From the NCBI GenBank assembly GCA_036435485.1, contig CM071597.1, positions 54,543,881 through 54,607,880 on the forward strand: 64,000 nt of DNA, in the 5' to 3' direction. Positions 23,374 to 35,367 of this stretch are shown piece after piece. The translations under genes and the position numbers were made by a program. The DNA is from Saposhnikovia divaricata (lineage: Eukaryota > Streptophyta > Magnoliopsida > Apiales > Apiaceae). A model generated the notes under the pieces. It was not told the origin of the DNA and made no database searches. It saw nothing but the letters and a program-made list of their open reading frames with translations. Position 1 is the stretch's first letter. Each line of letters starts with the position of its first letter.

Positions 23374-24926
23374 AGGGAATTCCCAATTTGGGAGATGAAC
23401 CAATACTGGAGTTATCACGCGCCAGCTGTCCCACTCCCTGATGATCAGTCGGGGATGGTACAGTCCAACATAGTTTACTACCGGTAGAAGGAAGAACTGA
23501 CGGCTCCACTTGTCGATTGCCTTTAATAGTAACTCCCTGGCCAATGGTTAGGCCTTGTGATGGACCGCACGACTCGGCCTCTTACACACGACTCCTAGTT
23601 CGAATAAATCCACAGCATTGAAACGTAGAGTTTGTCCTCCCTTCCCCAAGTGAAATACTTGTTGATAAGACTCCACAAAGTAGTCGTATCTAGTTGGAAA
23701 GGAAAATTCACCAACATTTCCCAAGCTTTTGCTTGTTAATGGATATCAACTTGTTCCAACAATCTTACCCCTCGAATGATGAGAAGGTACACACAGACTT
23801 AATGAGTCCATAGCAACCAAGTTGCGAGTGAAAAGGATAAATTATGACCAAGAAGTCAACAAGATAAATAACCTTGCTCAAGTAGGTTCCCCTATAATAT
23901 GGAAATTTGAGCGAGCATTTAAATCCTTTTAAGCTAGATTTAAATGAAAAATAAAATAGTTGGGAACCTTTCCTTGATAAAATAGTCGTAACAAGACTCC
24001 GAAATATTTTACATAATATCTGGAGGTGAAAGGAAATCTCCGAATAATATAAAGCATTTTAAAAACAATTTAAAAGAATTAAATAGATATTCCGAGAATA
24101 TTTATTAACTCAATAATAATTACGGAATATTATTAACTCATAATATTGCTCGTAAGTAATCCTCGAATGAATATATGGAATTATTTACTAATTAAATCCC
24201 TCCTTAAATGAATATTCGAAATAATATTCATTAAATAATTAAACTCCAATAAATATTTAAAATAATATTCAATAAATAAGTCAAACCTTAAATGAATATT
24301 TGAAAATAATATTCATTTAATAAATAATCTTCTAAATGAATATCAAAATAATATTCATTTAGTGATCAAAACTTTAAAGGAATAATCGAAATAATATTCC
24401 TTAAGTAAATAGAACTTCCAATGAATATTTTAAAATAATATTCATCAAGTACATAAAACCTTAAATGAATATTCGAAAGTAATATTCATTTAATAAATAA
24501 CATTCTAATGAATATCAAAATAATATTCATTAAATAATCAACTCTAAGTGAATATTCGAAACTAACATTCATTTAATATCTCTCAACTGAGATAATACTC
24601 GAATAACATTCCTCGAAATATTTCCAAGTAATTGATACTTTATGGAAATATAAATAACGTTTAATAATAACATTCCTCAGATAAATAATAATCTGTCGTT
24701 GGAATCCCTCCGGGTTTCCACGACTATCTATATCTCAAAATACCGACTCCCGGTCTATATTTAAAAATGAATATCATATGCCCTTCGCTAAGGGTCTTAT
24801 CAAAACAATCCGGCTTATAACTGATAATTCGTATCTAGTCTATAAGCCAATGGCAATTTAGGGAACATCTATCATAATATAATTTGACAATAGGCATGCA
24901 TGCTATGGCATATGTAAGATGGCAAT

Positions 24927-24929
<3 letters not shown>

Positions 24930-24957
<28 letters not shown>
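24930..24957. repeat. (TA)n microsatellite
   Basis: About 14 TA units within the solo LTR; the sister LTRs have only a short run at this place. Confidence 0.9.
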
Positions 24958-24960
<3 letters not shown>

Positions 24961-27435
24961 CACAACAACAGGTTCAAAGTTTTGAACACTTGCCTGGTAA
25001 TCGGGTGTGGGTGGAGATAGCGTGTCCTGGGTCAGCTCGATGATCTAAAAACAATCAGAACATTCGAGATTAACCACTTAACACGTTTTAAAAATCTAGG
25101 TATAAACTTCACTTAAGTCGAAACACGTTTTCGAATTATCTCGTTATACACCTTTTAGTGTAACTCTTTTTATCACCGATATGATCCGACATTCGTTCAT
25201 TATTAAGACATGTCATCATACCCACACTCGGTATATACTTAAGTCATATAAGTTCTAAAGTCGATCGATTATGAATCGAGATTATACCTCGAGTTTTATC
25301 GTTCGTTTTCTAAGTGTTTTACCAAAGTTATAACCAAGCGGGTTTTTAGGGGTTCGTTCGCGTTTAACCTTGATTCGAACATTTTTATAAAATCGGAAAA
25401 CGATCCGTTTGACATGTGGTTTTCTTTAATACCTTCCTTATGACCCCTAGTATTTATTTACCAAGATTCGCCACTAAGTAACATGCTTTACGAGGGTTCA
25501 ATTGAAGTTACGAACTTTTACTTACGGGTTCGAACCAATTTTAATAATTTGACCATAACTCCTAAACCGTAAGTCGGAATGTTTCGATTCTTGCGCCAAA
25601 ACGATCTATTGCTCGAGATCTACAAGGGCATGTCATTTATTCATCAAGGCCAGAAACTCATCCTAACTGTTATGCACGGTTTTCTAGAGGTTAACGAAAA
25701 TCGGGCATTACGACGGCTATAAATCGGACGTTTCAAAATTGTTACAACAATCACCAAGCCACACCGGGCATACATACATCTTATACACATGATTCTCATC
25801 TCAACAAGTCCAGAAATATCATACTTCACCATCATATTCATTATATCTCTTAGATCAATAAAGCTAATTACATAATCATGCTTATAATACACCATTTCAT
25901 AACTAATCTCAAAATCATCCAATAATCATTAAAACTTAAACTAAGAACTAGGGTTTCTTGAGATGATTACCTTCCTTGGAGTATGTACTAGCCTTAATAA
26001 GCTTGATCTAGTCCTTGTATAGCTTTTACAAAGCTTGGATCAACCAAAGAAAACAAGAAATCAAAGATTAGTTCTTGGAAGTTACTATTCACCCTAAACT
26101 TGTAAAAATCATAGAAAATTGAAAAATAAGAATTTAGCTCTCAAATTTTTAACACATCTTGGGCTCTTCATAAGCTTTGTTTTGAGTCCTAGATCATCAG
26201 ATATGAAGCTTCCTAGCTAGGGTTTTGAGCCCTCTTTTTCTGCTGGACAGAAACTGGGAAGATTTGTTTCCCCAACTTTGAGCATGGATTTGACTAGGCT
26301 ATACTACTTTGTTGGCCATGAAATTTTGAGCGAATATTACCCATGGAGTGGAGAGGCTATGGTTAAAATTTGGTGATTTTATTATGGATAGAAATGGAGA
26401 TATGAATTTTTATGAATTTTTCTTTCATAGTGGTTCTTCCTGGGCAGGTTTAAGAAAATGGAGAGAATGGAGTTGTCTTGCTTGATGTCTTTGAAAAATA
26501 ATGCATAAAGTGATGTCTTGAATAATATCTCATCTTATGCTCACTTTATTAAAGTGATGATGCATGGAGTGATGTATTTGTGAGGACAAGTGTTGGAGAT
26601 TGGATGGTTTAAGGCTAACCAAGTAGTTTGTTTTCTAAGGACTAGTTTCCTTGATAAGTATCCTAGTTACTTTATTCCACTTAGTTGCTAGATCTTTTCT
26701 AGTGGCTTATGCATGACTCTTGCTTCCTCTGCTTGTTTCTTTTGTCCGGTTATTGCTCGTTTCGATTGATCGTTCGTAGGAATATTTCACGGATTTCTAA
26801 TTAGGATTTACCGGAAATCTTCTTAATATTAATACTATCATTCTCCATATTTCTTACTAACTTTCGAATTTATATTCCTTAAATCCCTTCGTTAAATTCT
26901 TATGTCTTTCAGTGTCCAGGGAACTCTCGGAGAAAATAAAAGTGCGGTTTTTCAGAATCCGACAGCTTTTACATACAATTATTTTCCTCCTGGATCACTA
27001 ATACGAACTCGGAAATCCGTTCCGAATACTTCTATATAGTGTCGTCTCATAATATTCTCTTTTCCACCAAAACACTATTCATTCTTTATTCTTTACTTAT
27101 TCTCTTAGGGTTGTACAATTGTCCCTGATCTCTTTCGATCGTTCCTTAACCTTTTTACGGACCCACTGGACCAATAACAGATATCGATTTGGATGACATA
27201 AGAATAATCTTCTCCTTTAGAATTATCAAATCTCAATTCCCTAGGAGATAGATAATTCTTATCTAAAGTGTCAACCAATAGTATTCTTCATGGCATATAA
27301 ACATTTGAATCCAAATATATTCCTTTCATTCATTATCTCAATCGTTACATCGTAGTCATAATCACTATTCACCATTACCTCAGTACATAATAAAAAGTTT
27401 TAATTATATCCAAAATTTGGGGTTCTTACATGTTC

Positions 27436-29257
27436 CTTCATCCAAATACATCTGTCTGATAGTTTTCAGAATCATGCTATACCAGTTATTGTAGACTTCA
27501 ATTTCTTTTTCCTTGACAAGTTTATCCTTGAGCAGATAAAGAACATATTTCAGTTCTTTTGTAGATTTGCACAATAACTTCTGGATAGATAGCTTCTTGA
27601 TACTCTTATCCTTCATGAAGTACAATATCTTCTGTACCTTCTTAGCACCGGCATGATTATCAGCAACAAAGTTAACAGCTTCAAGTTTCCAAAGATGATT
27701 AGCAGTTAATTCTTCACCAATCCTGTCAACTAGAGTATGTTGATCTGTCTGTGAAGTAAAAATGATTTGAGCTCTATCAAAACCAATGCCCCCTCTGGTT
27801 TTAGGTTTCAACCCCTTCAAACTAGACTGAATGTCTACCCAAAGTAGTTTGGATTTTCGAAGTGTTTGTGAAGTATCAGCTTCAGTAGCCAAGGGAAGTT
27901 CAGTAATTGGAGCACCAGGTTGAAAAACAACTGGTCCATTATAGTTCCACTTTTTAATGCTCATCCACTTCTTGTCTTTCTTCTTGATATGTGAGTGATC
28001 CTCTTGTTGATCCTGAATTTGTTTTGTAGGATCATACCACAGACTTCTGCTAGACTCTCTTATACCTTTTAAATACTCCTTTGTTACTTTAATTTCAGCA
28101 TCTCTTGCCTTTTCTCTGATTTCTTTTTCTTGATCAATCTTTAACATTTCTTCATCAACTTCCAGATTATGGAATTCAACCACAACAGTAAGAATAATGA
28201 CTTCAATTTCTTTCAAGATTTCAGCTTCATCAGAATCAGGAATAGCACTAGGAATTGAACCAGGAATTGATGTTTTGTCAGGAATAGCAGTTTGAACTTT
28301 TTCAACAGCAACATTCTGTGCTTCCAAAGCTACTTTACTCTTTCTTGCTGTTAGTGGATTTTCCTCCTTTTGTAGATCATCATATATAGTGGCTTGCATA
28401 GCATGAGGAATCAATTCACTTGGGACAACAGGAATATCAACAGTTATCTCTTCTATCCTCATTCCACTAGCCTTCTTTTGTCTAGAAGCAAATTCAATAG
28501 GCTTTCTTCCTCTACATATACCTCCTCTGCCTCTTCCTCTTCCTGCAGCAGGAGTCTTTGCTTTCTTGCTCAAACTTTCCATGATTTCTTTTTGTTGAAT
28601 CAAGATTTCTTATTTTGACATAGTTGGAAAGTCTTCTTCAGCTAATACAGAAAGAGCTGCTTTTGCATTCATTAGCTCAACTATTTTATCTTTATGAAAT
28701 AAGTGAAGAACTTCACCAGACTCAGTATCAAGTTCATAGAAAAGTTTAGCAGCATCTTCTTCTTTATCAATGTACACATCATCCTCAGGAATTGTTGACA
28801 AGACTTGACCTTGACTAGGTGTCAAGAATTGTTCTTCTGTCAGGATTTGAGATTGTACCATTGTCCTTACTGTCTTCTTTCCAGATTTAGAAACATGAGT
28901 TGACTGCCTAGTTCGAGTTTGAGATTGACTTGTCCTTCTCATCATGGCAGCATCAGAGGTTTCATTTCCATATGACTGAGCACTACCATCATTTCCAGAA
29001 GTATCATCATCCTTTCTTACAACTAGATCAGGTGAGCATTTTGTTTTGTCTACCTTCTCCCCATTTTTGACATCAGAATTACTAAGCAAAGATAAGATCA
29101 ATTGGAGAGAGGCTTCAATGTTGTCAACCTTAGAGGTTAAATTGTCAACCTTAAGTTCCAAAGTATCCATCCTTGTGTAGATTGCAGTAGATAGATTTCT
29201 GAGCTGAGTTGCATGGTCAGTTGCAGTTGTTTTCAATGTCTTAGTAAACTCAACTAG
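27436..29257 (-). pseudogene. Env-like region of copia B, middle piece
   Basis: Two open runs in one frame (28610-29257 and 27436-28603) separated by a stop near 28610. It includes an amphipathic segment (QLRNLSTAIYTRMDTLELK) of coiled-coil type and a Gly/Arg run (GRGRGRGGICRGRK) like a nuclear or RNA-binding basic patch. A long charged helix (EEMLKIDQEKEIREKARDAE) follows. The composition looks more like an intracellular coiled-coil protein than a glycoprotein; env-like is a label by position only. Confidence 0.6.
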
Positions 29258-29616
29258 GCCTGTCAACGGGTCGGGTTCGGATCGGATCGACCTAAATCCA
29301 TATCCATATCCATTTATTTTTATCGAATCGGATCGGATCATACCTCAGATATTTTAGAGGTTGATCCATATCCAATCCATTTAATTTAATGGATAAACGG
29401 ATCGGATTTCGGATATCCATTGCTCCATTTAATTTTAAAAATATAAAAAAAAATAATCACATCGATATATATCATTCACCATTTTAAAAGAAAATTAAAA
29501 AAATTTGAGAAGTTACAATCTAGAAGTCAGTGTGTAAATTTTAGTAGCAATTAAAAATTTAAACTATTTTAAAAAATTTATTGTTCAAACACAATGTTTA
29601 AAAAAACATAAATTAC
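29258..29616. mobile_element. Short DNA-transposon-like insertion (possible hAT relative) in the env-like region
   Basis: The plus-strand text begins CTAGGCCTGTCAACGGGTCGG, followed by many GGATCGGAT and ATCCATATCCA runs, a sequence style seen at termini of plant hAT and related small elements. It interrupts the env-like frame, which resumes at about 29617. I could not find a matching inverted terminus or a clean target duplication, so the right border is approximate. Confidence 0.4.
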
Positions 29617-32600
29617 AAGTTCAAATTTGAGTCATTAGCAGATTTAACAAAAGCAAGTTCCTTCTGTAAACCCTTGGATAAAATGGTTGTAGCTTTTAAA
29701 TGATTTTTAAGACCAGGATTGGAAATTTGAGAGACTGCATGTTTAGCATGAACATGAGCCCAATCCATACAAAAAGATGTTGTAGGCACATACCATTCAT
29801 CATTCCACTATGACTTTCTCCAAGCTTCCTCTGGTTTTTCAGAACCAATAAGAGAGAAGCTTTTTCAGCATTAGCTTTGTCAGACATGAAATGACTGGAA
29901 GATTCAAATGTAGAGTCCTTACTGACTAATATAGCCTTTTTTAGCTGTGCTGCCTCAAGAGAATCATCAGCATCATCATCACCATCTGAGCTGTCAGTAT
30001 CTTTATCATCAGAAATTTTATCATCTTCATTATCATCAGGATTCATTACACCTTTTAATTTCAAATCAATATTTGTTGCAGGTGGTGTAACGTGATGACC
30101 TGCAGTTAGAACAGAAACATTTCTTAAATCTCTCTGTTCTTTTAAAGTGATTTAATCACTTCTCACATCTTTTCCTAAGTTATTGTCAATAGTAACTGCT
30201 ACCTCACCAGAAGTTTGAAACTTCTCACTCATTTCTACCTCTCCTTTTGCCAGTTCAGGAGACTGCCTCTCTTCACTCTTCTTTTTCTCTAATTGTTTAC
30301 TCTCAGACTCACAAGAAAGGTTCTGGCTCAACAAATTCAAAGAAATAAGAGGTGGCTGAGAGGAGTGGATTGTAGTCATATAGATAGAGGTATCCCTTAT
30401 AGGACTATCTATAATCATACTATCAGTATTAAACAAAGTAGAAGTAGAAGTATTACCTGATGAAGTAGTAATCCAATCCATTGGCCTTGATGAAAGTAGT
30501 TGTACAAGAATTGGTTGACCATCAGTAGGAATTGCAGCAACACTATAATCAGGATTAGGCTTTCATCAGGAACTGGGCTTGCATTAGTATTTGCTACCAA
30601 TGGTTCTTGTGTAGCCAGAGGTTCTGAAGCTTCTTCAACCTTTTGAGCTGAAGGTTCTTGTGTGCTCCCCTCAAATGTAGTTTCTTCATACACAGCATCC
30701 ATTTCTGCAATGTGCCTTGCATGATCAGCCTTTTCTGTCAGAAATTGAGCAATGTCAATCTGAACATCAGGAACCCCTTGAGCAGTGTCAGGAAATCCCT
30801 TTGCTATAGTATCTGTGCCTGCATCTTCACTTTGAGAAGATGGTTCTTGTGGGGCAGGAATGATAATGTCTGTACCTTTATTTTGAGAAAGTGTTTCTTG
30901 TGTGACCATTCCTTTAGCAGTGCCTTCACTCACACTTTGAGTGAGTGGTTCTTGTGTGGCTGGATCAGAGATAGCTGCTGAACTCATTTGAAGTTCAGGT
31001 TCTTGTGTGCTTGATCCTATCAGAGGTGAAGTAATCCTCTGTTTCTTATGTCTTGTAAAGACCTTTGCTGCAGCTTGTTGTTGCTCAAAAAGAAGTGGTG
31101 GCTTTTGACCAAGCTTGACAGAAGTAGCAATAACCTGTTCCCGTGGCATATTGATACTTTTTCTTTTTGGAGAAGCATGTGCTCGAGAATTAGAAATCTT
31201 AACAGTCTTCACAGGTGAGTTGTCAGGAGTAGAAATATCAGGATTGACAGATGTATCAGGAACTGATGACCCATCAGGATTGGTAGAAACATCAGGAATA
31301 GTCTCTGTATCATTAGTAACATCCTGACTTACTAAAGGAATATGATATCTACTTTTCCTGAGTAACCTCCTTCTTTTCTTAGGCTTTTCAGTAACAGCCA
31401 CATCTTCAGAAGCACTATCAGTAACTTCCTTTTTCTTCGTAATTGATGATATGGGCAAATCATCATCATCAGATTCAGATTCCACTGGCTGTAATAGCTT
31501 TCTATTCTCTCCTGTTTCTTTATATACTCCTATTGCTATCAAAGACTCATCAACCCTCTTTTCTTTTACCAGGACCCCTTGTACCATCGGTTTAGAGTGG
31601 GGTTTTGCTGAAAAATCCTTTGATCCTGATTGTCTTCCAAACACATTAGATCTAGCTGATTTCTTTGTTTTTACAATTGATGCCTGTTAATAGATACCAG
31701 AGGTGGTTGAGTGTTTGGAAAGGTATTTTTGTGATGTGCTTGTGTCAGGAACATGATGTGTTTGGTCCTGTCCCTTAGCACTTGTTGTTGGGCCATAATG
31801 AGTAGGCATCCACTTTGTCAAAAGAAGCCTGACCTCATCAGGAATGAAGGCATTGCCTTCAAATCCATTTGCCTTATCAGAATTGACCAAGGACCTTATG
31901 TTATTCTCTGAAATTCTACAAATAGGTAGTATTGTATCATTCTTAAAAGCAGCATTAGGACACAAGTGAGAGAATATTAATTGAAAGAATCTAAGAAAAC
32001 AGACACAACCACATTTATCTATTTTTCTATCACTTAATGCTTTCAAAATAAAGGACCCATAACCAAAAGTAAAATCATGAATTAGAGAATACCCAATCTT
32101 AACTGAGCCAGTAGGTAGTGCATCAAAGTTTGTAACTTTGTTCAGGAAGCATCTAATTATTATGCCAAAGAAGAAATTCCACTCCCTCTTAAGCTTGGTT
32201 CTGTACAGGCTCGCAAACTTCTTTGGCTCTCCATTGTATCCCAAACTCGTGGCAAACTCAAGAAGTGTAGAATCAGAAATATCAACAGGAGGCTTACCAT
32301 TAAGAGATGGTAAGTGAAGAGCTTCTACCACAACTTTAAGAGTCACATGATATGTAACACCATTATATGCAAATGTCAGCTGGGTCTTTCCTGATACAGA
32401 TCCTATCCCAAATACAGCAGTATTCCAAACCTGCATAACAGACTTAAAAGAAACTTTGGCAGGTTGGGTTAGAGCATAATTAATTGGGCTGGAGATAAAA
32501 ATGTCCTGAATGATGTGAAAATCATTAGGCAAATCTTGATGATCAAGAACAGCAACGAAGTTGTTAGTAGCAAAAGTAACTCCATTGATAACCACCTTAC

Positions 32601-32625
32601 TATTCATGAATGGTGAAGAGTCCAT
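29617..32625 (-). pseudogene. Env-like region of copia B, N-terminal and acidic pieces
   Basis: Start taken at ATG 32623-32625 (MDSSPFMNSKVVING). The first 310 codons form a conserved-looking globular domain (LPSLNGKPPVDISDSTLLEF, FASLYRTKLKREWNFFFG, IRCFLNKVTNF), ending at a TAA at 31687. A second run (30550-31644) is low complexity, rich in Ser/Thr/Pro/Glu. It has a basic RKSRYHIP patch and six imperfect copies of a TQEP-x3-Q motif. A frameshift near 30555 leads to 30152-30481 and then an Asp-rich stretch (DDNEDDKISDDKDTDSSDGD). Further damage lies near 29830 and 30150. The position between pol and the 3' LTR is that of the SIRE env-like gene; I see no convincing signal peptide or fusion peptide. 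Confidence 0.65.
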
Positions 32626-33071
32626 TGTTTTGAGAGTGAGAGATATGTGAGATTCGAAAATTAGGGTTCTTGGTTGCACAGAGAGAGAGAGAAGGAATTA
32701 CTGATGTAATGAGAATAATGTTTAATTGTGAGAAACGATTGTGTTTTGTTTTAGAAAAACAAAAATTACTCTCAATTACAGGTGTCAGTAACTGATTTGT
32801 GCATATAATTAGTGGACAGTGGATGTGGGTAAGTGGTGAAAACTGCACAACATTTTATGTGTAACTATATGTAAGTATCGGTGTGTGAGACTCACGCGCA
32901 ACACGATGTCTTGCAAATATTTAACATATATTTGTGATATTGATTAAAAAGAACAGCAATGAAATGTTTAATTAGAGAAATTAAATAAATCAAATATCAC
33001 AATGTCAAAATACCTGGTCCCGATAATGAGAGAATACGAAATGTTTCATGTTCTCTAGAGTCTTCCATCTC

Positions 33072-33077
33072 TATATA
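33072..33077 (+). promoter_or_regulatory. TATA box of the antisense small gene in copia B
   Basis: CTATATAACAC on the plus strand, about 97 bases before the ATG at 33174, followed by a plausible 5' UTR. It lies in the 550-bp interval between two divergent starts (env-like ATG at 32625 on minus, small gene at 33174 on plus). Confidence 0.5.
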
Positions 33078-33173
33078 ACACACTGAGACACAGCCATTAT
33101 CATCTTTCTTGTTAAAATCACTTGTATTAACCTGACAAAGCTCAAAAAACTTTCAAAAAACACTTTAACAAAT

Positions 33174-33371
33174 ATGTCGATCATGAGCATAAAAGAGAAA
33201 AACCTCCATCTCGTAGAGAAACGAGATATTCTCAGCTATTCACGAGAAGAGTTTGAAGCCATGGATTGGGAGAGGCAACTGGAAACCCTATTGTTGCAAA
33301 TGGATGCCTGTCTCATGGAAATAGATCGAGAGAAACCTGCAAAGGAGATAGACATCGATGCTGCTCTTTAA
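33174..33371 (+). CDS. Antisense 65-residue ORF in copia B
   Basis: A complete small ORF opposite to the element's own genes, between the RNase H end (33932) and the env-like start (32625). The protein is charged and probably helical (YSREEFEAMDWERQLETLLL, then MDACLMEIDREKPAKEIDID). It has no signal peptide or membrane segment and I recognise no family. Three signs favour a real transcription unit: a TATA box upstream, an ATG near the start of a clean frame, and AATAAA at 33576-33581. The codons after the TAA stay open for about 19 more before the next stop, so the protein may once have been longer. It could also be a captured host fragment. Confidence 0.45.
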   Translation: MSIMSIKEKNLHLVEKRDILSYSREEFEAMDWERQLETLLLQMDACLMEIDREKPAKEIDIDAAL

Positions 33372-33931
33372 GCAACATTCGAATGGCTTTCCTCTAAAGC
33401 ATCCACATCCAAAACCTCCAACCATTGTTAATGAATATGTCAACAAAAATAACCTTATCCCATTGACTTCCTCCCAAACAAAGTGGCAAAGATGGGATCT
33501 GGGATGACTGCTAGCAATGGAGTGGTTTGGACTTCCCTTTTTCATTTGCTGTTTGATAGATTAGTAAATAGAGAAAATAAAATGATTTGATGTATGCATG
33601 TAATCTCTTTCTCATTATCAATGAAAAATCCTATTTATCAATTTTATTGTGATGCTTTGTATTTTTATGTTATTAACTGTTCTGATAAGTATTGAAATCA
33701 CAAGATTTAATCAGATTAATCAGAAGTTCATAACATTAATAATAATCAAGAAAAGAATACAAAACCATCTGTGAGCTCCTAAGAGCCATTGTACTGATAA
33801 ACGAACCGTCGCATCAGGATTCAATGTCAGGATTTTGACCAAGTCAAGGTTTGACTTTGATCAGGATCTTTAGGACTAATCTTCTCATCAAGATTTGATA
33901 ATCATCAGGATGTGACGATCATCAGGAATAC
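33372..33931. other. Non-coding interval between antisense gene and pol
   Basis: Holds the putative 3' UTR of the small gene, then sequence with repeated ATCAGGAT motifs up to the pol stop. No other ORF is supported. Confidence 0.4.
33576..33581 (+). terminator. Polyadenylation signal of the antisense gene
   Basis: AATAAA about 205 bases after the stop, followed by T-rich sequence with TGT motifs (33583-33660). Confidence 0.4.
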
Positions 33932-34588
33932 TCAGTAACTCTCATAGTTCACTATTCCAAGTTGATTCACCAACTTTATAGATGTAGCTTCAGGAAGTGG
34001 CTTGGTGAATATATCAGCTATCTGTTGATCAGTATGAACAAAGTGCAGCTCAATAGTTCCTTCCATGACTTGTTCTCTTATAAAATGATATCTGATACTG
34101 ATATGCTTAGTAAGAGAATGTTGAATTGGATTTCCTGTCATGGCAATAGCACTTTGGTTATCACAATAAATAGGTATTTTTGAGTATGATAAACCATAGT
34201 CCATTAGCTGATTTCTCATCCACATTATCTAAGCACAGCAGCTTCCAGCAGCAATGTACTCAGCTTCAGCAGTTGATGTTGAGATAGACTTTTGATTTTT
34301 ACTGAACCAAGACACTAGTCTACCTCCCAGAAATTGACAGTTGCCTGAAGTACTTTTCCTGTCTATTTTGCACCCTGCAAAATCAGCATCTAAGTAACCA
34401 CATAAACTAAAATCAGATTCTCTAGCATACCATAGGCCAAGAGATGGGGTGCCTTTTAGGTATCTGAAAATCCTTTTAACTGCAATAAGATGTGGTTCTA
34501 TGGGATTTGCCTGAAATCTTGCACATAGATAAGTTGCATACATGATATCTGGTCTACTAGCAGTTATATATAAGAGTGAGCCAATCAT
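33932..34588 (-). pseudogene. Copia B RNase H
   Basis: The RNase H-like domain of copia pol. Blocks are GSLLYITASRPDIMYA, RIFRYLKGTPSLGLWY, GYLDADFAGCKIDRKSTSG (catalytic Asp), STAEAEYIAAGSC (Glu), IPIYCDNQSAIAM (Asp) and DIFTKPLPE. One in-frame TAG at 34229-34231 splits it. It ends at 33932, the natural end of pol. Confidence 0.9.
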
Positions 34589-35367
34589 ACCTCTGTAGTT
34601 ATTTACATCTACTTCAGTACCTTAATCAGGATCAAGCTTTGTAGCTGTAGCTATGGGAGTTGAAGCAGTAGCACTGTCTTGCATGTTAAACTTCTTTAAC
34701 AAATTCTTTGTGTATTTTGAATGACTGATAAAAATCCCATCATCAGTCTGTTTAACTTGTAGACCTAAGAAATAGCTCATTTCTCCCATCATGCTCATTT
34801 AATATAGAGACTGCATTAGCTTTGAAAACTTCTCACAGAGTTTGGAATTAGTTAACCCAAAAATGATATCATCAACATAAATTTGAACTAACAGAAAATC
34901 CTTACCATGATTCAAATAAAACAAGGTTTTATCAATTGTACCTCTTTTGAATCCACTTTCCAGTAAGAATTGAGCCAAAGTTTCATATCAGGCTCTTGGA
35001 GCTTGCTTTAGTCCATAAAGTTCTTTATCCAGTCTGTAGACATGATTCGGATATTTTGGATCAATGAAACCAGGAGGTTGCTTAACATATACCTCCTCTT
35101 CCAATTCTCCATTCAGAAAAGTACTTTTCACATCCATCTGGAAAATCTTGAATTTCTTATGGGCTGCATATGCTAGGAAAATTCTGATGGCTTCTAGCCT
35201 TGCAACAGGAGCAAAGGTCTCATCATAGTCTATGCCTTCCTGTTGAGAATACCCCTTTGCGACTAGCCTTGCTTTATTTCTCACAATTGTGCCATCTGAA
35301 TCTGTCTTGTTTCAAACACCCAATTTGTACCTACAATTGACCTATCCTTTGGCCTTGGTACTAGTTT
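34589..35367 (-). pseudogene. Copia B reverse transcriptase
   Basis: The RT blocks are readable: ARLVAKGYSQQEGIDYDETF, IFQMDVKSTFLNGELEEEVY, DKELYGLKQAPRA, and the catalytic YVDD encoded at 34868-34879. Stops at 34988 and about 34622 and small frame changes disrupt it. The preceding linker begins at about 35300. Confidence 0.85.

Larger units (their letters stand above)
22622..27430 (-). repeat. Solo LTR (4809 bp) inserted in copia B, TSD TGTTC
   Basis: Starts TGTAACACCCCCAGATCC and ends GGGGTTCTTACA. It matches the two 5134-bp LTRs at 47419 and 57845 in layout but is clearly diverged. The target duplication TGTTC is present at 22617-22621 and 27431-27435. No internal domain is present, so it is a solo LTR, left by recombination between two LTRs. 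It is non-coding throughout, with an AATATTC-rich array at about 24100-24600 and (TA)n at 24930-24957. Confidence 0.92.
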
